The notes under the pieces: model-generated
The model's database searches: none
The model's input: the letters and a program-made list of their open reading frames with translations, nothing else
Told to the model about the DNA's origin: nothing
Position numbers and translations under genes: made by a program
Part shown: positions 1 to 6,800 of the stretch, piece after piece
Layout of the letters: each line of letters begins with the position of its first letter
How positions within the stretch are numbered: position 1 is the first letter of the stretch
Origin: DATGMB01 sp035293845
GTDB taxonomy: Bacteria; Acidobacteriota; Terriglobia; Bryobacterales; Bryobacteraceae
DNA length: 7,497 bases
Direction of reading: 5' to 3'
NCBI GenBank assembly: GCA_035293845.1
Contig: DATGMB010000197.1
Span: forward strand, 1 to 7,497

Positions 1-600
1 GCCGCCGAATTCGACGGCTACAGCGTCGATGTCACCCGCACCATCCCGGTCAATGGCAAATTCAGCAAGGAGCAGGCGGAAATCTACCGCCTGGTGTGGG
101 AAGCGCAGCAGGCCGGCATCCGGATGGCGAAGCCGGGCCACCAGTCCGGCCGCGGCGGCCCGGAGACCGTACAGGGCGCGGCCAGCGAAGTGTTCAAGCA
201 GGGCCTCTACAAGCTCGGCCTGATCACCGATCCCTCCAGTAATCAGCAGCTCGGGATCTGGTTCATGCACGGTATCAGCCACGGAATCGGCCTCAATGTG
301 CACGATCCCGGCGGGCCCGAACTGCAGCCCGGAATGGTGGTGACGGTCGAGCCAGGCCTCTACTTCCGGCCCGATGCTCTCGACAACCTGCCCAAAACGC
401 CGGAAAACGAAAAGTTCATCGCCGCCGTGAAGCCGGTTTTTGAGAAATACAAGGGCATCGGTGTGCGCATCGAGGACGACGTGCTGATTACCTCGGGCGA
501 GCCGGAAGTCCTCTCGCGCGCGGTTCCGTCGAAACTCGAAGACGTCGAGGCGGCGATCGCCCGCTCGCACAGACTGCTCAAAACGACGCCGCTTCCCTGA
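1..600 (+). CDS. Xaa-Pro aminopeptidase-like M24 metallopeptidase, C-terminal part
   Basis: The reading frame is open from base 1 to a TGA at 598-600 and gives 199 residues; the start and N-terminal (creatinase-like) domain lie outside the window. The fold is the pita-bread catalytic domain of family M24. Its members use two divalent metals, commonly Mn, to remove an N-terminal residue that precedes proline. Four of the five metal ligands are visible: Asp10 in VDVTRTIP, His94 in the HGISHGIGLNVHDPG block, Glu117 in TVEPGLYF and Glu158 in GVRIEDDVLIT. By alignment to E. coli PepP the first Asp falls two residues before the window. His90 and His101, conserved around the site, are also present. 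The segment between TVEPG and RIEDD (residues 121-152) resembles the PepP type, which favours aminopeptidase P over methionine aminopeptidase. No signal peptide can be judged. A ferric-reductase-like gene follows after 22 bp and may be cotranscribed. I am sure of the family; the exact substrate is inferred. Confidence 0.93.
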   Translation, partial: AAEFDGYSVDVTRTIPVNGKFSKEQAEIYRLVWEAQQAGIRMAKPGHQSGRGGPETVQGAASEVFKQGLYKLGLITDPSSNQQLGIWFMHGISHGIGLNVHDPGGPELQPGMVVTVEPGLYFRPDALDNLPKTPENEKFIAAVKPVFEKYKGIGVRIEDDVLITSGEPEVLSRAVPSKLEDVEAAIARSHRLLKTTPLP

Positions 601-622
601 TCGCCACCGTACCGGACTGCCC

Positions 623-1219
623 ATGGACCCGATCGATCTCTCCGCTACTGCGGGCCTCGCCGCGATGATCCTGCTGACCCTGAACATCCTCATGGGTCTG
701 CTGGTCTCTACCAATTACAATCCGGCACGGGACTGGCCGCGCCGCAAGCTGCCGTGGCCGCTCTGGCGAATCCACAACTGGACCGGGTATCTCGCCCTGG
801 CAGTGGCCTTCGCGCACCCGCTGATCCTGACGTTCGCCAACCCGAAGATCGGCCGGTTCCGGCTCGGCGATATCCTGCTGCCGATCTCCTCACCGGGCCA
901 GACGTTTTACAACGTGCTGGGCGCGCTGACGCTGTACGGCTTCGCGTTCGTCGTCGTGACCTCCTATTTTCGTCCCCGTCTCCGGTACCGTCCCTGGAAG
1001 AAGCTGCACTACACCGCCTATTTCGCGGCGGTTACAATGTACATCCACGGGATGCTGATCGATCAGAACCTGAAGAACCAGGCCGCCGACCTGCTGGATG
1101 GCGAAAAGGTGCTGGTCGAGGGCTGTTTGCTGCTGGTCGTCGCCGCGAGTATCTGGCGATGGCGCCGCGGCACGGAAAAGCAGCGGTATCAGAAAACGAA
1201 ATCCGCCAAGGCCGCCTGA
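623..1219 (+). CDS. ferric-reductase-like transmembrane heme protein
   Basis: This 198-residue integral membrane protein has about five hydrophobic segments (roughly residues 9-29, 52-71, 94-114, 127-146 and 164-180) and a basic C-terminal tail. Two histidine pairs can be seen: His51 (RIHNWTGY) with His65 (AFAHPL), 14 apart, and His129 (KLHYTAY) with His142 (YIHGM), 13 apart. This spacing is characteristic of the ferric reductase/NADPH oxidase/MsrQ superfamily, where the four His bind two b-type hemes stacked across the membrane. No FAD- or NAD(P)H-binding domain is fused, and none is encoded next to it, so the electron donor is unknown. It is about the size of MsrQ, but the sequence around His51 is not the usual MsrQ form and no msrP lies nearby. 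The ATG at 623 has no good Shine-Dalgarno sequence and lies 22 bp after the peptidase stop, so translation may depend on the upstream gene. The gene ends 10 bp from the convergent barrel gene. Redox function is inferred from the His pattern. Confidence 0.85.
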   Translation: MDPIDLSATAGLAAMILLTLNILMGLLVSTNYNPARDWPRRKLPWPLWRIHNWTGYLALAVAFAHPLILTFANPKIGRFRLGDILLPISSPGQTFYNVLGALTLYGFAFVVVTSYFRPRLRYRPWKKLHYTAYFAAVTMYIHGMLIDQNLKNQAADLLDGEKVLVEGCLLLVVAASIWRWRRGTEKQRYQKTKSAKAA

Positions 1220-1223
1220 GGCT

Positions 1224-1251
1224 CGGGTTCTACCGGGCTTTTCCAAACCCG
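1224..1251. terminator. weak inverted repeat between convergent genes
   Basis: CGGGTT (1224-1229) can pair with AACCCG (1246-1251) around a 16-base loop. The site covers the 10-bp gap between the convergent stops and the last codons of the minus-strand gene. The loop contains a short T run (1239-1242). It might slow polymerase in either direction, but a 6-bp stem is weak and may be chance in GC-rich DNA. Confidence 0.2.
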
Positions 1252-1802
1252 TAGCTGATTCCCGCAGCCGTCGAAAGCCACTGCTGGACCGGCCGCCCCA
1301 AGTCGCGCCAGGTCCGCACCGTGAAGTTGGCCCGCCAGTGGCCGCCACGGCCGAGCGCGACCGCCGCCTTGCCGGAATACTGAAATAGGGAGCCATTGTA
1401 GTAGTAGTGATCGCTGGAAGCGGGATCGAACCAGATGTAGCCGCCGCCCACTCCCAAAGAGAGCTCGACCCGGCCGCCGGCCAGCGGGAGAATGCCGCGC
1501 AGGCCGTAATCGAGAAGTTTGTTCTCCAGGCGCGAATACGCGCAGCCGAAACGGTCGCAGTCGTAAAACGTTGCCATCCAGGCGCCGGTCCAACCCGCGT
1601 CCGCGGCCAGGTGCTTCGCGAACCGAAACTCCCCGCCTACGCGCAGTCCCGGGCCGGAGGAGTACTCTTCGGCCACATAGCCCCCGACGGGGAATACGCC
1701 GGCCGCATCCACGCCCACATCGACGCGCGGCATCGCCATCTGGGCAGATAGTGCTCCAGCCGAGAGAACAAGGATACAGAAATACGAGGAACAGAGCTTC
1801 AC
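1230..1802 (-). CDS. exported outer-membrane beta-barrel-like protein
   Basis: This 190-residue protein starts at a GTG (complement of 1800-1802) that directly follows an in-frame TGA, so no longer N terminus is possible in this frame. Residues 1-20 form a clear Sec signal peptide with an ALSA|Q cleavage site. The mature part alternates polar and nonpolar residues and is rich in Gly, Tyr and Trp (for example RVELSLGVGGGYIWF and RGGHWRANFTVRTW), as in small outer-membrane barrels of about eight strands. It ends ISYGFGKAR, so a terminal aromatic is close to but not at the C terminus. Cys82 and Cys87 (DCDRFGC) sit in a probable loop and could form a disulfide after export. The ribosome site is weak. 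It lies 59 bp downstream of the broken acetyltransferase on the same strand and may once have been transcribed with it. I do not recognise a specific family, and transport or adhesion roles cannot be told apart here. Confidence 0.75.
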   Translation of the reverse strand: MKLCSSYFCILVLSAGALSAQMAMPRVDVGVDAAGVFPVGGYVAEEYSSGPGLRVGGEFRFAKHLAADAGWTGAWMATFYDCDRFGCAYSRLENKLLDYGLRGILPLAGGRVELSLGVGGGYIWFDPASSDHYYYNGSLFQYSGKAAVALGRGGHWRANFTVRTWRDLGRPVQQWLSTAAGISYGFGKAR

Positions 1803-1861
1803 TCAAGGGCCCCGGATCAAAGACCCGAGAACCGCCCGATCCACTACAGGGCTGAAGAGAA

Positions 1862-2348
1862 TCAGGAGGCTTCCTGCGCCAGCGATTTCCGGTAGTGCAC
1901 GCTGCGGTCCACCACCTCAAAGCCAAGCGCCTCGTGAACGCGCTGCGAGGTTACGCGATCGATCCAGGTGTCCGATGCCATCTCCATGCAGCCCTCGCGC
2001 CGCGCCCAATCTTCGGCCGCGGCCAGCAGCCGCCGGCTCAACCGTTTGCCGCGGCACTCTTCGATGACGTACCAGCCTTCGAGAAGCCCACGGGCCGTCT
2101 CGGATCGCAGCCATCGGCGTGAGACCGCAAGCCGGCCTGGAGACACCCTGCCAGCCCGCCTCCACCCGCCTCGGCGACAAACACAGCCGCCGGCATCGTT
2201 CCGTTCCGCTGTTTGGCGAGCACCTCGGCGAGGTCTCGCGCGTGTTCCTCGGCGGAAGCGTCGGGCCATAGCGCCTCGCATAAGCGCGACAGGGGTTCGC
2301 AATCGGCTGATGCAGCCAGCCGGATCTGAAATTCATCCGCGTGGTCAT
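1862..2348 (-). pseudogene. AAC(6')-like GNAT acetyltransferase, twice frameshifted
   Basis: Joining three frames rebuilds one GNAT protein of about 160 residues that resembles aminoglycoside 6'-N-acetyltransferases. The ATG at 2348 opens a frame that does not match the family. The family-like N-terminal frame (FQIRLAASADCEPLSRLCEA, then ALWPDASAEEHARDL) begins a few codons later and has no start codon after its upstream TGA. One missing C near 2341 would join them. That frame continues through LRSHADGCDP and VGF, then shifts. The C-terminal frame resumes at LEGWYVIEECRG and runs through EMASDTWID and HEALGFEVVDRSVHYRKSL to the TGA at 1862-1864. One missing C near 2083 (TTCTC for TTCCTC) repairs this. 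The acetyl-CoA loop, normally R-x-x-G-x-G/A, reads RGKRLS (2053-2036), so the key glycine is Arg. Real decay is therefore more likely than sequencing error alone. If functional, it would have moved acetyl from acetyl-CoA to an amine, perhaps on an aminoglycoside. Its 5' end faces the Spy-like operon, 108 bp away. Confidence 0.85.
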
Positions 2349-2456
2349 TCCTGGCGGTAGCCGCTGCGTCGCCCCCTCAATCGTGCTTTAATCTTAAGGT
2401 CCACACGGGGAGAAATGCCGGCGGCCGTCGTGTGCCGCCACAGGGGAGAAGACTCG
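2349..2456. promoter_or_regulatory. divergent upstream region before Spy-like operon
   Basis: This 108-bp gap separates the divergent acetyltransferase remnant and the Spy-like operon, so it should hold the operon promoter. The only AT-rich patch is 2386-2399 (CTTTAATCTTAAGG). TTTAAT at 2387-2392 is one base from the -10 consensus, but no good -35 lies 17 bp upstream. The octamer GGGGAGAA occurs twice, at 2407-2414 and 2443-2450. The second copy is well placed as the ribosome site for the ATG at 2457; the first abuts an in-frame ATG at 2415. No known operator was recognised. Confidence 0.3.
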
Positions 2457-2999
2457 ATGTTGCAGAAACTCGTATTGGCGGGAATGCTGGCTGCCGCGAT
2501 GGCATTCGCACAGGGTGGAATGGGCGGCATGGACGAAGGCGGAATGGGCGGCGGCGGTGGCCGCGGCCGCGGCCGCGCGGGCGATATGGGCAGCATGGAA
2601 AATATGGGCGGCGGGCCGCGCGCCCGCCGGCAGTCGAAAACGGAGCAGATTGCCGACAAGCTCAAGCTCAACAAGGAGCAGCGCGAGCAGTTCGACTCCA
2701 TCCTCGCCGCCGGCCGCGAAAAGGCCGCGCCCATCCGCGAGCAGATGGATAAACAGCGGGCGCAGATCGCCGGCGCGCTGATCGGCGGCAAGGGCGGCGA
2801 GGAAGTCGATAAAATGTGGGCCGACTATTCCGCCGCCGCGGCGCAGATGACTGCCCTCGAAACCGAGGCGTACGGCAAAATCTGGGCGATGCTCAAGCCC
2901 AACCAGCAAAAGAGAGGGCCCGAGGCCTTCGAACTGATGGCCGGCATCTTCAGCGCGCCGGCGCGCGGCACCGGCCGCGGGCGCGGGGAGGGACGCTGA
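2457..2999 (+). CDS. Spy/CpxP-like periplasmic protein with Met/Gly-rich leader
   Basis: This 180-residue exported protein starts at the ATG at 2457, with GGGGAG eight bases upstream. An in-frame ATG at 2415 would add 14 residues before the signal peptide and has a badly spaced ribosome site, so I rejected it. The signal peptide (residues 1-18) ends at AFA|Q. Residues 19-58 are low complexity: six Met among Gly (M22, M25, M30, M44, M47, M50) plus an RGRGR stretch. Residues 60-165 look helical and charged, with two LxxxQ motifs (LNKEQ at 71-75 and LKPNQ at 146-150) that match the paired LTxxQ motifs of the Spy/CpxP/heavy-metal-resistance family. The C terminus is again Arg-Gly-rich. Family members act in the periplasm as folding chaperones or metal-stress sensors. 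The Met-rich leader could bind Cu(I) or Ag(I), but that is inference. One base separates its stop from the next gene, a paralog sharing the AAPxREQM block. Confidence 0.8.
   Translation: MLQKLVLAGMLAAAMAFAQGGMGGMDEGGMGGGGGRGRGRAGDMGSMENMGGGPRARRQSKTEQIADKLKLNKEQREQFDSILAAGREKAAPIREQMDKQRAQIAGALIGGKGGEEVDKMWADYSAAAAQMTALETEAYGKIWAMLKPNQQKRGPEAFELMAGIFSAPARGTGRGRGEGR
2559..2576. repeat. three tandem GGCCGC units
   Basis: Three perfect copies of the hexamer GGCCGC lie inside the first Spy-like gene and encode part of its Gly/Arg-rich (GRGRGR) leader. Such a tract is prone to slippage by whole hexamers, which would change the number of GR units without breaking the frame. Confidence 0.6.
2985..2992 (+). 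promoter_or_regulatory. ribosome binding site of second Spy-like gene
   Basis: GGGGAGGG lies eight bases before the ATG at 3001 and inside the last codons of the preceding gene. With a one-base gap between stop and start, this site makes translational coupling of the two paralogs likely. Confidence 0.65.
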
Positions 3000-3000
3000 G

Positions 3001-3480
3001 ATGAAGCGCTTCGTTTTCACCGCGATCCTTACGGCCGCGCTGGCCTCGACCGCGCTCGCGCAGCGCGGCGGCGGCGGAAACCGCAACAACATGGGCGGCG
3101 ACATGGGCCCGCAGGTGCGTCCTGCGCCGCCGAGCCGCCTGGATCTGCTCACCCAGTTCCTGAACCTTAGCAAGGACCAGCGCAAGGACGTCAAAAGCAT
3201 CATGGACGAAGGCCAGAAAGAGGCCGCTCCGCTGCGCGAACAGATGGCCAAAAGCCGCGCCGAAATGGCCGCCGCGGTCGAGGGCGGCAAGGCCGAGGAA
3301 ATCGACCGCGCCGTGAAGAGCTACGCCGGCCTCGAAACCAAAATGGCGGAAATCGAGCTGAAGTCGTTTGCCCAGATCTTCAAACTGCTCGATAACGACC
3401 AGCAGTCCAAGACACGCGCGGTTTTCACCATGATGTCCGGCATTTTCCAGGGCAAAAACTGGACGGAAACCGAGCAGTGA
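3001..3480 (+). CDS. Spy/CpxP-like periplasmic protein, second paralog
   Basis: This 159-residue exported protein has a signal peptide at residues 1-20 (ALA|Q) and a short Gly/Asn-rich linker (21-45) with only two Met. A charged helical region follows, with LSKDQ (56-60) and LDNDQ (130-134) in the positions of the two LTxxQ motifs of Spy/CpxP-like proteins. The block EAAPLREQMAKSRAEM (74-89) closely matches KAAPIREQMDKQRAQI in the gene before it, so the two arose by tandem duplication. The ends differ: this copy lacks the six-Met leader and the Arg-Gly tail. The start follows a strong ribosome site and lies one base after the upstream stop, so the pair should be made together and might form a heterodimer; Spy itself is a dimeric cradle. 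Periplasmic chaperoning or metal-stress response is inferred from the family. A gap of 343 bp separates it from the receptor gene. Confidence 0.8.
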   Translation: MKRFVFTAILTAALASTALAQRGGGGNRNNMGGDMGPQVRPAPPSRLDLLTQFLNLSKDQRKDVKSIMDEGQKEAAPLREQMAKSRAEMAAAVEGGKAEEIDRAVKSYAGLETKMAEIELKSFAQIFKLLDNDQQSKTRAVFTMMSGIFQGKNWTETEQ

Positions 3481-3502
3481 ACCGCTAGCGCGGGATCACG
3501 AG

Positions 3503-3536
3503 GGCGGGAACTGCCGCAACCGCCGGCCGTTCCGCC
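3503..3536 (+). terminator. candidate terminator of the Spy-like operon
   Basis: GGCGGGAAC (3503-3511) pairs with GTTCCGCC (3529-3536) with one bulged G, giving eight pairs around a 17-base loop, 22 bases after the stop codon. The position suits a transcript end. There is no T-tract after it, so a standard intrinsic terminator is not supported. Confidence 0.3.
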
Positions 3537-3569
3537 TACCGCCGCCGGTCCCTGCCCCTTCGCTACGCG

Positions 3570-3593
3570 CGCCGCAATGGGTGTGTTGCGGCG
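3570..3593. other. perfect 8-bp hairpin in the intergenic region
   Basis: CGCCGCAA (3570-3577) and TTGCGGCG (3586-3593) form a perfect 8-bp stem with the loop TGGGTGTG. No T-tract follows. It may be an RNA hairpin or a protein-binding inverted repeat, and chance pairing in GC-rich DNA is possible. Confidence 0.3.
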
Positions 3594-3718
3594 GCCCGGA
3601 GTACTCTCGATGCGGCGCGTTTTGCAGAGTGGAACCCGGCGATGCGCGATTCCTGCTAAGAAGACGCAATTTGCCGGGCGCCAACCGTTTTGCACTGAGA
3701 AACAGCCGGCTTCACTGT

Positions 3719-3756
3719 CGAGGTCCTTTCGGCGTGGGGCCTCGCGGCGTAATAAT
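3719..3756 (+). promoter_or_regulatory. hairpin next to a possible -10 element of the receptor gene
   Basis: CGAGGTCC (3719-3726) pairs with GGGCCTCG (3737-3744), using one G-U pair, around a loop of about ten bases. It is followed by TAATAAT at 3750-3756, the only AT-rich patch in the gap and a fair -10 candidate. Transcription from there would leave a leader of about 60 bases. No convincing -35 was found. The inverted repeat covers the -35 to -15 zone, where an operator could sit. Confidence 0.25.
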
Positions 3757-3782
3757 TGATCCCATCCAGGTTCGCTGCCGCT

Positions 3783-3802
3783 CGTGCGCGATCTCGCGCG
3801 TG
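3783..3802 (+). promoter_or_regulatory. leader hairpin before receptor start
   Basis: CGTGCGCG (3783-3790) and CGCGCGTG (3795-3802) can form eight RNA pairs, two of them G-U, closed by the tetraloop ATCT. The stem ends eight bases before the receptor's ribosome site, AAGGAG. It could affect transcript stability or translation, but no known riboswitch class was recognised. Confidence 0.3.
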
Positions 3803-3810
3803 CGGGTGGG

Positions 3811-3816
3811 AAGGAG
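3811..3816 (+). promoter_or_regulatory. ribosome binding site of the TonB-dependent receptor
   Basis: AAGGAG lies seven bases before the ATG at 3824 and fixes that start. The signal peptide begins immediately after it. Confidence 0.8.
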
Positions 3817-3823
3817 TCTCGCA

Positions 3824-6800
3824 ATGCTTCGTAGGCATTTTGCATCGGGCGCCGTGTGCGCGCTCGCCCTGTTCTGCGCCGCCGTTTCGCAGGCGCAGGA
3901 ATCGCGCGGCAGTATTACCGGCAAGGTGACGGATCCGCAGAATGCGGTCATCCCGGGCGCCGCCGTGGCCGTGACCAACACCGCGACCAATACGGTCCGC
4001 CGCACCACCACCAATGAGACCGGCTATTACGAGGTCAATTACCTCGATCCCGGCACTTACTCGGTGGCCATCGACGCCCAGGGCTTCAAGAAGGCCGTCC
4101 GCAACGCCATCACCCTCGAGATCGGCGGCCGCCTGGCCGTCAACTTCCAGCTCGCGCTCGGCGAGGCGACGCAATCGGTCGAAGTGACCGCCGACGCCCC
4201 GCTGCTCGAAACCGCGAGCGCCGCGCAGGGCCGCGTGCTCAATGCGCGCGACATGGCGCAGCTTCCCTACGGCACGATGAACCCGTTCCTGATGCAGGCG
4301 ATGTCCGCGGGCATGATCTTCACCGGCAGCCTGCAGCCGGATAACAATCGCGCGCTCGACCATGCCGCGTCCGCCAACTATGCCTCTGGCGGCCTGGGCA
4401 GCGGCACCGATGAATTCCTGCTCGACGGCAACCCGGTCACCGGCACCAACGGCGGGCGCGCGGGCTACATCCCCAACTCGGAAGCCGTCGACGAGATGCG
4501 CGTCGAGACCTCGCCCTATGACGCCGCCCTGGGCCATACCATCGGCGCGCAGATCTCCGCCACGACCAAGAGCGGCACCAATACCCTGCACGGCGCCGGG
4601 TTCTGGCAGTTCCAGCAGCTCCGCTGGAACGCCACACCGCACTTCACGCGCCTGGCCTATGAGGCGGGGCTGGCCAACGGCACGATCGCCCCCGGCACGC
4701 CCGAGCAGTCCTCCGGCCGCATCAGCCAGCCCGGCTTCGGCGTCGGCGGCCCGGTCTACATTCCCAAGATCCTGAACGGCAAGAACCGGCTCTTCTTTTA
4801 CGTCGCCTACAGCAAGCTGACCAGCATCGCCGCGCCCAGTTCCACGCCCATCTACACTGTTCCCACCGCCGCCGAGCGCAACGGCGATTTTTCGGCGCTG
4901 CTCAACGGCACCACCAATCCCACGCAGTACATCATTTACGATCCCCGCTCGGCCACGCTCGTGAGCGGGCACGTCACGCGCACGCCGTTCCCCAACAACG
5001 TCCTGCCTGCTTCGCTGCTCAACAACCCCATCACCAGGTTCTACAACCAGCTCTACCCGCTGCCGAACAATCCCGCGGGCCTGGTGCAGCCGGACGGCAC
5101 CAACAACTACTACGATGGCAGCCAGCCGAACAACGACTGGTTCCCCGACTACCTCAACCGCATCGACTACAACCTGAACTCGCGCCAGCGCCTGAGCGGC
5201 AAGTGGTATTTCAATCATCGCCTCTCCGACCAATACGACTGGGCCCACACCACGCCGCTCAAGGGCGTCGAATCGAACGGCCTCTACCGGCCGACGCGCG
5301 GCGGCAGCATCGACTACACCTACACGCTCGGCTCGCATAGCGTCCTCGACGTGGTGGCGAGCGTCAGCCAATACTCCGAAGGCGATCAAAAGCCCATCGA
5401 TTACCAGTACAACGCGGCCAAGGTCGGCCTGCCGGATTACATCGATCAGAAGGCGGGAAGCGCCGATTCGCTGCCCTGGATCAACATCGCCGGCGTGGCC
5501 AATGCGGCCTCGACCAGCTTCATCGGCCAGCCCGGACTCAATCAGCGCGGCACCACCGAACAGCTTTCCGCCAAGATGGTGACCGTGCGCGGCAGCCACA
5601 CGTTCAAGTACGGCATCGAGGAGCGCCGCTACCACTACGCCGCCGTCAATCCGCTCGGCAACGTCACCGGCTACTACCAGTTCAGCAACACGTTCGACAA
5701 GCAGGCCGACAACACCGCCAGCAACCAGACCACGACCACCGGCCTCGGCTATGCCGCCTTCCTGATGGGTCTGCCCAACTCGATCACGCTCGATACCAAC
5801 GACGTACCCTACACCAGCACGCCCTACCACGCCCTCTTCTTCCAGGACGATTACCGCATCACCAGCCGGCTGCGGCTCGGTTTCGGCCTGCGCTTCGAGC
5901 GCGAAGGCGGCACGACCGAGCGATTCAACCGCGGTCTGGCCGGCATGTACGATTTCGGCTACGTGCCGCCCTACGCCTCGGCCGTGCAGAGCGCTTATGC
6001 CGCTATGCTCTCCGGCCCGACGAACCCGAATACCGCGGCCGCGATCCAGTTATTGCAGCAGGCCATGCCCGCCAGCCAGTTCACGGTCGCGGGCGGCGTG
6101 ACCTATCTCGGCCAGAAGTACAACAATCTCACCGCCGGGACCAACCGCTTTCTGCCCAATCTCAGCGTGGTCTACCAGATCAATGACAAGACCGTGTTCC
6201 GCGCCGGCACCGGCTGGTACGGCGACACTTTCAGCGCGATGGGCGGCACCTCCACGCGTCCGCTGCTGAACGGCTACAACCAGACCACCAGCACGATTAT
6301 CACGAGCGATAACGGCCTGACGTTCTGCTGCGGGGTCGGCGCGGCCGGCAACCTCGGCGCAATCAACCCGATGATGAACCCCTTCCCGGTGCTCGCCAGC
6401 GGCTCGCGCTGGGTGCTGCCCTACGGCAATTCGCTCGGTTCGAACATTCTCGACGGCCAGGGCTTCACCTATTACCCGCGCGACTACACGCCCGCCTGGG
6501 AGCAGCGTTACAGCGCGGGCATCCAGCGCGAGCTGCCGGGGAACCAGGCGGTGGAGGTTTCCTATGCCGGCGGCTACGCCTCCGTGCCGTTCACGGTGAC
6601 GCAGAGCCCTCTGCCCGCGCAGTACTGGAATTTCTTTGACACCCGCAGTTCCACTGTGGATACTGCCCTGCAGACCCAGGTTCCCAACCCCTTCCTGGCC
6701 GCCCTGCCCGCGATTCAGAGCTCCAATCCTGCGCTCTACAACTACCTCAGCACCGTCGGCATTTTCAATTCCAGCACGCTGCAGGTGCAACAGCTCCTGC

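Larger units (their letters stand above)
3481..3823. other. 343-bp intergenic region before the receptor gene
   Basis: No convincing gene is seen here. A 60-codon plus-strand frame at 3577-3759 lacks a ribosome site and looks random. The region holds a bulged stem just after the Spy operon (3503-3536), a perfect 8-bp stem (3570-3593), a 9-bp stem with wobbles (3719-3744), a TAATAAT patch (3750-3756) that could be a -10 element, and a leader hairpin (3783-3802) before the receptor ribosome site. It probably contains the terminator of one operon and the promoter and leader of the next. Confidence 0.5.

Noticed and set aside
754..1254. 166-codon plus-strand frame overlapping the ferric-reductase-like gene
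   Set aside because: It is an out-of-frame shadow, rich in Arg, Pro and Ala. The other frame has membrane segments and a four-His heme pattern.
1803..1861. Possible promoter or terminator between the acetyltransferase remnant and the barrel gene
   Set aside because: Only a 5-bp GGATC/GATCC pairing and a GGGCCC palindrome are present. Neither is convincing, and no -10/-35 pair was seen.
2415..2456. Upstream in-frame ATG as the start of the first Spy-like gene
   Set aside because: It would place 14 polar residues before the signal peptide, and its GGGGAG lies only two bases away. The ATG at 2457 has good spacing.
2394..3290. 298-codon minus-strand frame across both Spy-like genes
   Set aside because: It is low-complexity and antisense to two genes with signal peptides, good ribosome sites and family motifs.
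3577..3759. 60-codon plus-strand frame in the intergenic gap
   Set aside because: There is no ribosome site, the composition is Arg- and Ser-rich like random GC-rich DNA, and there is no recognisable domain.
3656..5830. 724-codon open frame on the minus strand opposite the receptor
   Set aside because: It is antisense to a receptor with clear signal peptide and domain motifs. It is a Val/Ala/Gly/Arg-rich shadow of GC-rich codon use, and no domain is seen.
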